From Pukyongia sp963768085 (GTDB lineage Bacteria; Bacteroidota; Bacteroidia; Flavobacteriales; Flavobacteriaceae): a stretch of DNA of 64,000 nt. Both the position numbers and the translations under genes were made by a program. How positions within the stretch are numbered: the stretch's first letter is position 1; every line of letters starts with the position of its first letter. The notes beneath the pieces are model-generated. The model did not search any database and was not told where the DNA came from. It saw only the letters and a program-made list of their open reading frames with translations. Location: the NCBI GenBank assembly GCA_963768085.1, contig CAVYGO010000003.1:1426001-1490000 (forward strand). The letters run 5' to 3'. This document shows, one piece after another, positions 8,718-15,893 of this stretch.

Positions 8718-9114
8718 TGGAGCCGGAGGGATTCGAACCCTCGTCCAAACAAGCAACCATACCGCTTTCTACATGTTTAGTTTTCGTTAGGATTTTAGTG
8801 AGATTGCCGGTCGAAAACATCCAACGCACCCCTTAGCTTTAATTAAGTTTCGAAACTGCATCAAAGCCCTGCGGTCTCTAGGTTTACTTTTACGAAGCCA
8901 CTATATCGATTGCCGTAAACCAAGGCCTTCGAGTGACTTCCTGCTTGCCTACCTTGTAGGCCGAGGCATTATCCTACTATAATTCGGATTATGCAGCTAG
9001 GGCGTAGTTATTCTCGCCGTTTAAAAAGTGTGAAATATGAGATTTACGAGCTGTATTCCAGCGCTCGACATGCTTACTGTACAATTAGACCCGCTGTCAA
9101 AACCAGTCGGCCCC
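8718..9114 (-). ncRNA. ssrA: tmRNA (ssrA), ribosome rescue RNA
   Basis: The minus strand begins GGGGCCGACTGG and ends with GGTTCGAATCCCTCCGGCTCCA. The termini pair as a 7-bp tRNA-like acceptor stem (GGGGCCG/CGGCTCC), with an A discriminator and no encoded CCA. The T arm GGTTCGAATCC is present. The tag frame (complement of 8989-9021) reads NGENNYALAA followed by TAA, with the usual YALAA degron. Length is about 397 nt. The RNA adds a proteolysis tag to stalled nascent chains together with SmpB. A strong terminator follows, and a minus-strand TATCTTTG element at 9306-9313 may be its promoter. Confidence 0.95.
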
Positions 9115-9132
9115 AGTATTTTTCAAAGATCT

Positions 9133-9245
9133 GTCACTTCGAGTGATTCTCAACGTAGTTGAGAATGGTATCGGGAAGTGGCGGGTTCCATGAAGTAGAA
9201 TCTGCGATTCACTTCAGGACCGGGCTTTCGGTGTTACATGGTAAC
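9133..9245. repeat. REP-like composite of palindromes
   Basis: Three perfect or near-perfect hairpins stand in a row: ATTCTCAAC-GTA-GTTGAGAAT (9146-9166), TGAAGTAGAATC-TGC-GATTCACTTCA (9191-9216) and GTTAC-ATG-GTAAC (9233-9245). The first is flanked by CACTTCGAGTG and CGGGAAGTG, which resembles intergenic repeats common in flavobacterial genomes. No transposase gene is in the window. Confidence 0.6.
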
Positions 9246-9305
9246 TTACCTCAATCCCTACCCGAAATAGTGCTAAAACGCATAAATGCCTCCCAGCACA
9301 GGCCG

Positions 9306-9333
9306 CAAAGATACGTCAAAAACCCTATCTTTG
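9306..9333. promoter_or_regulatory. Back-to-back -7 elements (tmRNA and dehydrogenase)
   Basis: TATCTTTG occurs on the plus strand at 9326-9333, 34 bp before the dehydrogenase start, and on the minus strand at 9306-9313, facing the tmRNA. Both match the Bacteroidota TAnnTTTG consensus exactly. No clear -33 TTTG partner is visible for either. Confidence 0.6.
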
Positions 9334-9367
9334 CATCCTTCAGATTGAACACAAAAAGTATTCCGAA

Positions 9368-10588
9368 ATGTCCATAACCTTCGCTCTTATCAAAGAAACC
9401 AAGAATCCACCCGATAAACGCGTGGTTTTGTCGCCTGAAATGTGCCAGTCAGTCATGAAAGAACATCCTGATGCCAAAATTATAGTGGAATCTTCAGATA
9501 TACGGGTGTTTAAGGATTCGGAGTATGAAGCCCTGGGAATTCCGGTACAAACCGATGTTTCTGAAGCGGACGTTATGATAGGAGTCAAAGAAGTGAAAGA
9601 GAAAGCGCTAATTCCACACAAGAAGTATTTTTTCTTTAGTCATACTATTAAAAAACAACCATATAATCGATCGCTCCTTAAAGCTGTTTTGGATAAGAAG
9701 ATCGAGCTATATGATCACGAACTTATCACCCGTCCAAACGGTGCCCGACTTATCGGGTTTGGTCGTTATGCAGGACTCGTAGGCGCTTACAATGCATTTA
9801 GAGCCTTAGGATTGCGTGACGCTCTCTTTGATTTGTCCAAGGTTGAAACCCTGCACGATCTTGAAGAATTAAAGGGTGAATTGGATAAAATCAAACTACC
9901 GCAAAACCTGCGGATCATTCTATCGGGCACCGGGAAAGTTGCTCATGGAGCTCATGAAATTCTGAATCATCTTAAGATCCGTGAAGTAACCGATGCGGAC
10001 TATCTTTCGCGAACCTTTGATGAACCTGTATATTGTCTCATTGATGTCACCGAATACAATCGTCGCACCGACGGCAAACCTGTGGAAAAATATGATTTCT
10101 ACGACGACCCTACTACAGACTATGAAAGTGATTTCATGCGTTATGCAAAAGTGAGTGATATGTTCATTGCAGGACATTTTTACGGTAACGGGGCGCCCTA
10201 TCTGTTCACCAGGGAAGATGCAAGAAATCCCGATTTCAATATCAACCTGGTAGCCGATATTTCCTGCGACGTGGATGGTCCGGTAGCATCAACCATTCGG
10301 GTGTCCACCATTGCCGACCCTTACTACGGTTACGACCCGCAAACCGAAACCGAGATTTCATATAATGCACCTGGAGCCATTATGGTAATGGCCGTAGATA
10401 ATCTTCCATGTGAACTACCCAGGGACGCCAGTTTCGGATTTGGCGAAATGTTCCTGAAATGGGTAATCCCAGCTTTTTTTAACGGCGACAAAGATGGTAT
10501 TTTGCACAGGGCAAGAATGACTACCGATTTCGGTACGCTAACGGAACGGTATGCTTACCTGCATGATTATGTGGAAGGACTGGAATAG
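9368..10588 (+). CDS. Saccharopine dehydrogenase-like (AlaDH/PNT superfamily) enzyme
   Basis: This 406-aa NAD(P)-dependent cytoplasmic oxidoreductase has an N-terminal AlaDH/PNT-type domain (FALIKETKNPPDKRVVLSP) and a Rossmann motif GTGKVAHGA near residue 186. The C-terminal block VDNLPCELPRDAS near residue 343 is characteristic of lysine-forming saccharopine dehydrogenases (LYS1 type). The reaction would link lysine plus 2-oxoglutarate with saccharopine. No partner lysine-catabolism gene is adjacent, so the direction and even the amino-acid substrate are open; annotation as an alanine dehydrogenase-like protein is the alternative. A TATCTTTG promoter element lies 34 bp upstream. Confidence 0.75.
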   Translation: MSITFALIKETKNPPDKRVVLSPEMCQSVMKEHPDAKIIVESSDIRVFKDSEYEALGIPVQTDVSEADVMIGVKEVKEKALIPHKKYFFFSHTIKKQPYNRSLLKAVLDKKIELYDHELITRPNGARLIGFGRYAGLVGAYNAFRALGLRDALFDLSKVETLHDLEELKGELDKIKLPQNLRIILSGTGKVAHGAHEILNHLKIREVTDADYLSRTFDEPVYCLIDVTEYNRRTDGKPVEKYDFYDDPTTDYESDFMRYAKVSDMFIAGHFYGNGAPYLFTREDARNPDFNINLVADISCDVDGPVASTIRVSTIADPYYGYDPQTETEISYNAPGAIMVMAVDNLPCELPRDASFGFGEMFLKWVIPAFFNGDKDGILHRARMTTDFGTLTERYAYLHDYVEGLE

Positions 10589-10619
10589 TATGACCGTTAC
10601 AAGAAGTTCCTAAATCAAT

Positions 10620-10988
10620 TCATAAAAGTTTAAGTTTTTCAAGTAATAGAATTAGTAATCCGCCTATTGCATAAGCGAGCAGGTCGGACCAATCGAATGT
10701 ATTCCCCAATACAATAACAAGCGCCTCGGATTTAACATCGAGGAATTGGACCAAATCAAAGAGTTGAAGAATTTCAACGCAACAACCAATAAAAAGTGCC
10801 AGGATGAGTGTTTTGTTTCGAGATAAATTTGAGAAGGTTCTCAGGAGTAAGTACAGCAAAGGAATTGCCAGTACATCTCCAAGGAACCCTCTCACAAAAC
10901 GATGAAAGTGAAAGACAGCAATGGCTATTTCGCAGACCAAAACCAACAAAAAAGGAATGAAATAGCGCTTTTTAAAAGATACTTTCAT
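10620..10988 (-). CDS. DUF2809 family membrane protein
   Basis: The 122-aa product has four or more hydrophobic segments (about residues 9-26, 38-50, 59-76, 100-118) and a short acidic tail region. The pattern of ILALFIGCCVEILQLF and FDWSDLLAYAIGGLL fits the DUF2809/VanZ-like small membrane family. Its function is unknown. It lies 11 bp downstream of creD on the same strand and is probably the last gene of that transcript. Confidence 0.7.
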   Translation of the reverse strand: MKVSFKKRYFIPFLLVLVCEIAIAVFHFHRFVRGFLGDVLAIPLLYLLLRTFSNLSRNKTLILALFIGCCVEILQLFDLVQFLDVKSEALVIVLGNTFDWSDLLAYAIGGLLILLLEKLKLL

Positions 10989-10999
10989 CGAAATTCAGT

Positions 11000-12346
11000 T
11001 TAGTCGTTACCCCAGTCAATTTTCCTCGAAGCGAACATAATGATCGCCAGAATGATGAACAGGCCAATACTTCCCACGAGTAAGGCGTAATTTTCCAGCT
11101 GTATGATCACATAAATGAATCCGTAGAGGGATGCCAATGAGGCGCAGACCAACAGCGGGAATTTGAATCCCTTTAGGATGGCCCGCGAATAGACCGTAAT
11201 TAACGCAAGTACCGATCCACCAGCAATGGCATACGCCTTCAGGAAACTACTGTGTTCCGAAATCGATATGAGTAAGGTGTAGAACATCACGAGGGCCAGA
11301 CCGATCATCACATATTGAAATGGGTGAATATAGATTTTTGAGACCAGTTGAATTAAAAGAAAGACGAGCAAGGTTAGCCCTATAACCATAAATCCATACT
11401 TTGATGTACGCTCACTTTTTTGGTATTCGTCCACAGGTATGACGAAATTTGTTCCGAAACCAAAGGATTGCAGATCGGGCAAGGTTTCGAGGAATTTTTG
11501 CTGAAATTGACGGTTGATCTGAAAAGCATGCCAGTCGGCGTGAAAACCTTCTGCGGAGATTTCCTTGGTTTCTTCATCCGGCAGCGGACTACCATCGAAA
11601 CCGGGTGAATGCCAATCGGAGTCCATGGATACCGAAGTTTCTTTACCCAGGGGTACAAATTTCAAACTCTCACTTCCGTTGATCTTTATCTGAAAATTAA
11701 AATCGATCGGATCACCGATTTCAGAATAATTGGTCAATAAGGGGGTGCTTTCAATGATATTAAGATAGCTTTCATTGTATTTTGGTGTCATGGTTAGATC
11801 TTCATTCCCCAGTGCTACAGCGACGCTGTTTCGGATTCCTTTCAGATTTGATGTTCGAATTTCCAAGGTGATCTTGTCCCAAAGAATGTCCTCATTGCTG
11901 ATATCCAGTTCTGAAAAATCTACTATCGGAAAATTTCCTGTAAATGCCAAATCCCCAGTATAGACCACCGATTCGTAGATACTGCGATTGCGTTTAAGCG
12001 ATTCAACACTGGCATCGATATTAAGGGAATCCGGTAGCAGGTAGGCGTTTTTAACGACTGTTTGAGCGGTGGTTTGCATCACTTTGGAGTTACTATCGTA
12101 CGTACGTTGTTCCACAAGTGTTTTATATGGGATCTTTAATATAGGACCTGAAAGGAGCACTTCATTTCCCCATTTACTATTGATCTCGCGGATCACTTCC
12201 TCCTGGCGGTAACTCCGTTCGGAGATTAGCATCTGTACAAATTGTAGGGGAATGAGCAATACAAGTAGCAGGAATCCCACTACCAGCATACGAGCCGTGA
12301 TAGAATTGCGCATCCAGTTTCCGAATTTACTTCTTTTTTGTTCCAT
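11000..12346 (-). CDS. creD: CreD-family inner-membrane protein
   Basis: The 448-aa protein has one N-terminal membrane segment (about residues 19-40), a ~280-residue periplasmic domain with LLSGPILKIPYK and FVPLGKETSVSM, and a C-terminal block of about five to six membrane helices. The motif SDWHSPGFDGSPLPDEE is a CreD hallmark. CreD is part of the enterobacterial CreBC envelope-stress regulon; its biochemical role is not known. Here no CreBC two-component system is adjacent. Instead a winged-helix regulator and a Coq4-like gene lie upstream, and this gene follows the latter by 11 bp, so it should be controlled from the operator at 12873. Confidence 0.9.
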   Translation of the reverse strand: MEQKRSKFGNWMRNSITARMLVVGFLLLVLLIPLQFVQMLISERSYRQEEVIREINSKWGNEVLLSGPILKIPYKTLVEQRTYDSNSKVMQTTAQTVVKNAYLLPDSLNIDASVESLKRNRSIYESVVYTGDLAFTGNFPIVDFSELDISNEDILWDKITLEIRTSNLKGIRNSVAVALGNEDLTMTPKYNESYLNIIESTPLLTNYSEIGDPIDFNFQIKINGSESLKFVPLGKETSVSMDSDWHSPGFDGSPLPDEETKEISAEGFHADWHAFQINRQFQQKFLETLPDLQSFGFGTNFVIPVDEYQKSERTSKYGFMVIGLTLLVFLLIQLVSKIYIHPFQYVMIGLALVMFYTLLISISEHSSFLKAYAIAGGSVLALITVYSRAILKGFKFPLLVCASLASLYGFIYVIIQLENYALLVGSIGLFIILAIIMFASRKIDWGND

Positions 12347-12357
12347 GTGGTTTTATT

Positions 12358-12864
12358 TTAAGGTGTTAAACAGTATGATGATTTTAATTTTTCTATATAA
12401 TGCATCGGAAAAATGGCCAGGCGCATTTCATCCAAAGCGGTATGTAACATTTTACTGAAATCCCGGTTATAGAGTACATTGGTATTCCTTCCGATCCTGA
12501 AGGACCGGAGGTAATAACTCAAATAATCGGGTAGGAGCAGGGTGCCTAAAATCATGACACCGAAGAGGTACGGGCTTCGTTTTCCGTTGCCGAAGCATAC
12601 ATACTGTAGTGCAATTTCATCCTCAACTTCTGTGCCGTACCCTGCTAGTACTTGGTAGGCATCATGGCGCTCTACTTTTGGGATTAACTCGAAATTATTT
12701 TCTTTTAGAAATACACCCAGATATTGGCCGAAGGAGTTTTCGGGATACACAAGTAGTTCGGACCTTGTAATATTCCGGGCTTGTTTTTTTTTCTTGAAAA
12801 GGCGGGTATAGCATTTCTCGCTCAGTTGAAAAAGGTATACGATAAGTTGCTTTCTATCATGCAT
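12358..12864 (-). CDS. Coq4-like protein in the creD unit
   Basis: This 168-aa protein resembles the Coq4 family in its middle: HDAYQVLAGYGTEVEDEIALQ near residue 67 matches the HDxxH...E block. However, the second His is replaced by Gln. A YYLRSFRIGRN segment and a short hydrophobic stretch (SPYLFGVMILGTLLLPDYL) follow. Coq4 organises ubiquinone biosynthesis and has a decarboxylase activity in eukaryotes, but Bacteroidota use menaquinone, so that role cannot simply be transferred. It is the first gene of a probable unit with creD and DUF2809. A palindromic operator ends 8 bp before its start codon. Family assignment is from remembered motif similarity. Confidence 0.55.
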   Translation of the reverse strand: MHDRKQLIVYLFQLSEKCYTRLFKKKKQARNITRSELLVYPENSFGQYLGVFLKENNFELIPKVERHDAYQVLAGYGTEVEDEIALQYVCFGNGKRSPYLFGVMILGTLLLPDYLSYYLRSFRIGRNTNVLYNRDFSKMLHTALDEMRLAIFPMHYIEKLKSSYCLTP

Positions 12865-12872
12865 TTAAAAGT

Positions 12873-12889
12873 ACTTTGTATTTCAAAGT
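12873..12889 (-). promoter_or_regulatory. Palindromic operator before the Coq4-like/creD unit
   Basis: ACTTTG-TATTT-CAAAGT is a perfect 6+5+6 palindrome located 8 bp upstream of the ATG. The same palindrome, with a different spacer, lies exactly 8 bp before the membrane-protein gene at 13805. The adjacent AGTACTTT makes a third half-site in both copies. The winged-helix protein encoded between them is the obvious candidate ligand (inference). Confidence 0.7.
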
Positions 12890-12906
12890 GAATAGTAAAA
12901 AAAATA

Positions 12907-13197
12907 TTATTTTTTCAGGAGTTTTTCCAATGCTTCTAGGTGTTTTTTGAATTCGGCCTTCCCTAATTTAGTGGCGCTGTACCGGGTGTTGGGTTTACGA
13001 CCGATAAACTGTTTTTCTACCAGGATATAGGCCTCTTTCTCCAGTGCTTTCAGGTGGCTGGCCAGGTTACCGTCTGTAACGCTTAGCAGCTCTTTCAGCC
13101 TGTTGAAATCGGCACTTTCGTTTACCACAAGGACAGACATGATCCCCAGCCGTATTCGGTGATCGAATAGTTTATTTATATTATCTATAATTCCCAC
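12907..13197 (-). CDS. Winged-helix transcriptional regulator (autoregulator of creD locus)
   Basis: A small MarR/ArsR-like winged-helix protein of 96 aa. Its core reads FDHRIRLGIMSVL, FNRLKELLSVTDGNLASHLKALE (recognition helix region) and GRKPNTRYSATKLGKAEFKKHL (wing), the pattern of the HTH_34 group. I choose the GTG at 13195-13197, which overlaps the TAG stop of the upstream membrane-protein gene (TAGTG), over an ATG 105 bp further upstream that would overlap that gene heavily. The coupling suggests co-translation. No sensor domain is present, so effector binding or partner interaction with the membrane protein is possible. It probably binds the two ACTTTG-N5-CAAAGT sites. Confidence 0.85.
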   Translation of the reverse strand: MGIIDNINKLFDHRIRLGIMSVLVVNESADFNRLKELLSVTDGNLASHLKALEKEAYILVEKQFIGRKPNTRYSATKLGKAEFKKHLEALEKLLKK

Positions 13198-13805
13198 TAT
13201 TTTTTCTTTTCCTGTACCAACATAATACTTCCGTAAAGAATATGCATTATTCCGAACCCTAAAACCCATAACCAGAATCCGTAACCCGGAAATACGGCGC
13301 AAATAAGTCCGAGCACTATTTCCGTGATCCCCAGATATCTCACATGCCCAATGCTGTATTTGGAAGCGTTGATTAATGCCAGGCCGTAAAAAATAAGCAT
13401 CAATGCCCCGGTCTGGCCATACTTTTGCTGATTCAGAATAATAAGAATATAGACACCTCCCGCCACGAGGGGTATGAGGAAATTGATGATAAGCCGACGA
13501 GAAGAAGCGTCCCAGATATTCTCACCATTCTTACGTGCCTTTCTCGTGGTGAGAAAAATGGCGGTTACAACACTCATAAATGCGATAAGGAACAGATCCA
13601 GCATAATAAGACGGAATACTTGCCCATCGAGAATAAGATATTCCCTTCCGGAATTAGCCACAAGCCAATAGGCGACTGCTGCACCGATCAAGGCATAGAT
13701 TCCCGCAAAAATTCCGGATAGCCCACTCAGGGATATAAAACGGGAGGAACGGTTCATGAGATCCTTGATCTCGGATATGTCGTTTAGATAATCTTGCTCA
13801 CTCAT
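13197..13805 (-). CDS. Multi-pass membrane protein coupled to the regulator
   Basis: The 202-aa product has a short cytoplasmic N terminus (LNDISEIKDLMNRSSRF). About six membrane helices follow (near 24-45, 65-85, 108-123, 132-147, 155-170, 175-193), and the tail is basic (QEKKK). I do not recognise a named function. Its stop codon overlaps the regulator start by one base, so the two should be translated together. This arrangement suggests it either senses an envelope signal or is the regulator's main target. A perfect palindromic operator lies 8 bp before its start. Confidence 0.75.
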   Translation of the reverse strand: MSEQDYLNDISEIKDLMNRSSRFISLSGLSGIFAGIYALIGAAVAYWLVANSGREYLILDGQVFRLIMLDLFLIAFMSVVTAIFLTTRKARKNGENIWDASSRRLIINFLIPLVAGGVYILIILNQQKYGQTGALMLIFYGLALINASKYSIGHVRYLGITEIVLGLICAVFPGYGFWLWVLGFGIMHILYGSIMLVQEKKK

Positions 13806-13813
13806 CTTAAAGT

Positions 13814-13830
13814 ACTTTGAAAAACAAAGT
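13814..13830 (-). promoter_or_regulatory. Palindromic operator before the membrane protein/regulator unit
   Basis: ACTTTG-AAAAA-CAAAGT is a perfect palindrome ending 8 bp before the ATG, at the same spacing as the copy at 12873-12889. On the minus strand TTTACTTTG is one base short of a TAnnTTTG -7 element, so a bound repressor would overlap the promoter. Confidence 0.7.
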
Positions 13831-13998
13831 AAACGAATTTATATTTGCTTTCCAAATAGCCCGGCTGTTAAAAAATCGCTAAAGTTAAATTTCTATCCGA
13901 AATATACTCCACTTATTTACTGACTATTATCATATTTTTTTAGGTGTGATTTGCTGAACTTTCTTCTGAATTAATAATCAACTAAATACGATCATAAG

Positions 13999-14418
13999 AT
14001 GGACCAAAGAACTCCTATTTCTACAATAATGACCCGGGAAGTTGTTACCCTCAACAACACCGACACGTTGGAAATGGCGGAGCATTTATTCAAATCTAAA
14101 AAAATTAGGCATGTACCTATTTTAAAAGGCCCGCGAGTCATTGGGATTTTAAGCTATACCGATTTACTCCGAATTAGTTTTGCAGATGCTTTCAGTGAAG
14201 ACACTCATGAAGTAGATACTTCTGTATACACCCTCTTCAATATTGAGCAGGTTATGGCAAGAAACCTGGTGAGTGTAAATTCAAGAACGACTATTAAGGA
14301 AGTTGCCCAGATATTTGCAGCCAGGGAATTCCATGCGTTGCCGGTGGTGGACGATGATCAACTTGTAGGTATCGTTACAACTACCGATCTTATCAAATTT
14401 CTGCTTGCCCAGTTCTAA
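13999..14418 (+). CDS. Tandem CBS-domain protein
   Basis: The 139-aa cytoplasmic protein consists of two CBS domains. The first (about 1-70) carries IMTREVVTLNNTDTLEMAE and HVPILKGPRVIGILSYTDL; the second (about 78-139) carries VMARNLVSVNSRTTIKEVA and ALPVVDDDQLVGIVTTTDL. Such pairs bind adenosine nucleotides and sense energy state. There is no fused effector domain and no obvious partner in the neighbourhood. The 193-bp gap upstream separates it from the divergent creD locus. Confidence 0.9.
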   Translation: MDQRTPISTIMTREVVTLNNTDTLEMAEHLFKSKKIRHVPILKGPRVIGILSYTDLLRISFADAFSEDTHEVDTSVYTLFNIEQVMARNLVSVNSRTTIKEVAQIFAAREFHALPVVDDDQLVGIVTTTDLIKFLLAQF

Positions 14419-14458
14419 AACAGGAAAAACCCTCATGAAAAACAGGGAAAATCCTGTT
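14419..14458 (+). other. Symmetric two-stem hairpin after the CBS gene
   Basis: AACAGGA-AAAA-CCCT, a 10-nt loop, then AGGG-AAAA-TCCTGTT. Two short helices are separated by a symmetric AAAA/AAAA internal loop, starting directly after the stop codon. No T-run follows, so it is not a simple terminator. An RNA structure that stabilises or regulates the transcript is possible. Confidence 0.5.
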
Positions 14459-14578
14459 GTGAGGAAATGATATGATGACGATATTTGATATGTCTTCAAT
14501 ATTAGTCATAATACTAATGAAGATGTTAACGACTAATCGTCATTAATTGGGGAGTTAATACAACGATTATGTTCCTAT

Positions 14579-14609
14579 AAAGGTTGCCTAAGCCAGGCAA
14601 CCTTTTTTT
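14579..14609 (+). terminator. Strong rho-independent terminator
   Basis: AAAGGTTGCCT-AAGCC-AGGCAACCTTT is an 11-bp perfect stem with a 5-nt loop, followed by a T-run. It lies 160 bp past the CBS gene and only 11 bp before the next start, with no open frame between. It may end the CBS transcript or a separate small RNA. Confidence 0.9.
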
Positions 14610-14620
14610 ATTTTAGCCAT

Positions 14621-14983
14621 ATGAATCCTGCCGAAGCATATATCCTGAACGCCAGAGAACCTTTTCGCTCCATCATGTTACACCTGCAGGTCGTGATAGA
14701 AACCACCCTGCCGGAACTGGAGTTATTGTTTAAATACAAAATACCATTCTATTATCTTCATGGCAAGCAGGCTTTTCTATATCTAATTCAGTCGAAGGAT
14801 TACGTAGATGTGGGACTCTGGCATGGAACTCATCTTACCCGGCATACCGATAAACTGATTTCAGAGAATAGAAAACATATGAAATCCTTACGTTATTATT
14901 CTGTGGAGGATATTGATGAAACCGTCCTTAGTGACGTGCTGGAAGAAGCGTATTCGGTGCGTGACCGAAAATATTACAAATGA
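14621..14983 (+). CDS. DUF1801 (YdhG-like) domain protein
   Basis: The 120-aa cytoplasmic protein matches the DUF1801 pattern: REPFRSIMLHLQVVIETTLPEL, then FKYKIPFYYLHGKQAFLYL and VDVGLWHG. Its molecular function is not known. The start follows a terminator by 11 bp, so the promoter must overlap that terminator. It is convergent with kdsA and overlaps it by 10 bp. Confidence 0.75.
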   Translation: MNPAEAYILNAREPFRSIMLHLQVVIETTLPELELLFKYKIPFYYLHGKQAFLYLIQSKDYVDVGLWHGTHLTRHTDKLISENRKHMKSLRYYSVEDIDETVLSDVLEEAYSVRDRKYYK

Positions 14984-15792
14984 TTTATGGTATTTCGAAT
15001 GGCGACCAGATCGGTGAGTAAATTATCAAGTTTACTAAGATCCAGCATATTCGCTCCGTCACTTTTCGCATTCGCCGGATCGAAATGAGTTTCAATAAAA
15101 ATTCCGTCAACGCCAGCAGCGATTCCCGCCCTGGCAATCGTGGAGATCATTTCAGGACGACCTCCGGTTACGCCTGCTGTTTGATTCGGTTGTTGTAAAC
15201 TATGAGTAACATCAAGAACTGTAGTCGCGAAATTTTTCATTGTTGGGATACCCCGGAAATCAACCACCATATCCTGATAACCAAACATGCTTCCGCGATC
15301 TGTTACCATTACCTTTTCATTACCACTGTCCAACACCTTTTGAACCGCATGTTTCATGCTTTCCGGACTCATAAATTGCCCTTTTTTCAGGTTTACAACC
15401 TTCCCGGTTTTTGCTGCGGCGACTACGAGGTCGGTTTGCCGCACTAAAAATGCCGGAATTTGCAGTACGTCAACATATTGCGCAGCGAAGGCTGCATCCA
15501 TTCTTTCGTGTATGTCTGTGACCGTAGGAATGTCAAATTTTTCTGAGACCTTTTGGAGGATCTCCAAGGCCTGCTCATCACCAATCCCGGTAAAGCTGTC
15601 AATACGACTGCGGTTCGCTTTTTTATAACTTCCCTTGAAGATATAGGGAATATTTAACCGATCTGTTATCTCCAGTACTTTTTCAGCAATCAGGTACGCC
15701 ATGTCTTCACCTTCAATGGCACAGGGCCCTGCCATTAAAAAGAAGTTATTCGTGTCTGTATGTTTGATCTTCGGAATGGATGCCAGATTCAT
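14974..15792 (-). CDS. kdsA: 3-deoxy-D-manno-octulosonate 8-phosphate synthase
   Basis: Condenses phosphoenolpyruvate with arabinose 5-phosphate to make Kdo-8-phosphate for the lipopolysaccharide inner core. The 272-aa length is standard. MAGPCAIEG with Cys24 is the signature of metal-dependent KdsA (the metal-independent enzymes have Asn there). FKGSYKKANRSR, TDIHE, DRGSMFGYQDMVVDFRG and THSLQQPN are the family's substrate-binding blocks. Its start lies back to back with typA, and a minus-strand TATCTTTG element at 15810-15817 gives a short 5' leader. Confidence 0.97.
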   Translation of the reverse strand: MNLASIPKIKHTDTNNFFLMAGPCAIEGEDMAYLIAEKVLEITDRLNIPYIFKGSYKKANRSRIDSFTGIGDEQALEILQKVSEKFDIPTVTDIHERMDAAFAAQYVDVLQIPAFLVRQTDLVVAAAKTGKVVNLKKGQFMSPESMKHAVQKVLDSGNEKVMVTDRGSMFGYQDMVVDFRGIPTMKNFATTVLDVTHSLQQPNQTAGVTGGRPEMISTIARAGIAAGVDGIFIETHFDPANAKSDGANMLDLSKLDNLLTDLVAIRNTINHL

Positions 15793-15809
15793 AAAAGCAT
15801 TTTAAGCTG

Positions 15810-15848
15810 CAAAGATACATTGAAATCCACGAATTAACACTACTTTTG
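15810..15848. promoter_or_regulatory. Divergent promoters of kdsA and typA
   Basis: For kdsA, the minus strand has TATCTTTG at 15810-15817. For typA, the plus strand has TTG at 15820-15822, an 18-bp spacer and TACTTTTG at 15841-15848. The two promoters are interleaved, so transcription of one may interfere with the other. Confidence 0.75.
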
Positions 15849-15893
15849 CGCGCTCGTAGGCGACAGGCCTGTGATGAATAAAAAACAAAGGTT

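Noticed and set aside
13198..13302. Upstream ATG extension of the winged-helix regulator
   Set aside because: It would overlap the membrane-protein gene by 105 bp and add a sequence with no family similarity. The GTG overlapping the stop gives the normal domain start.
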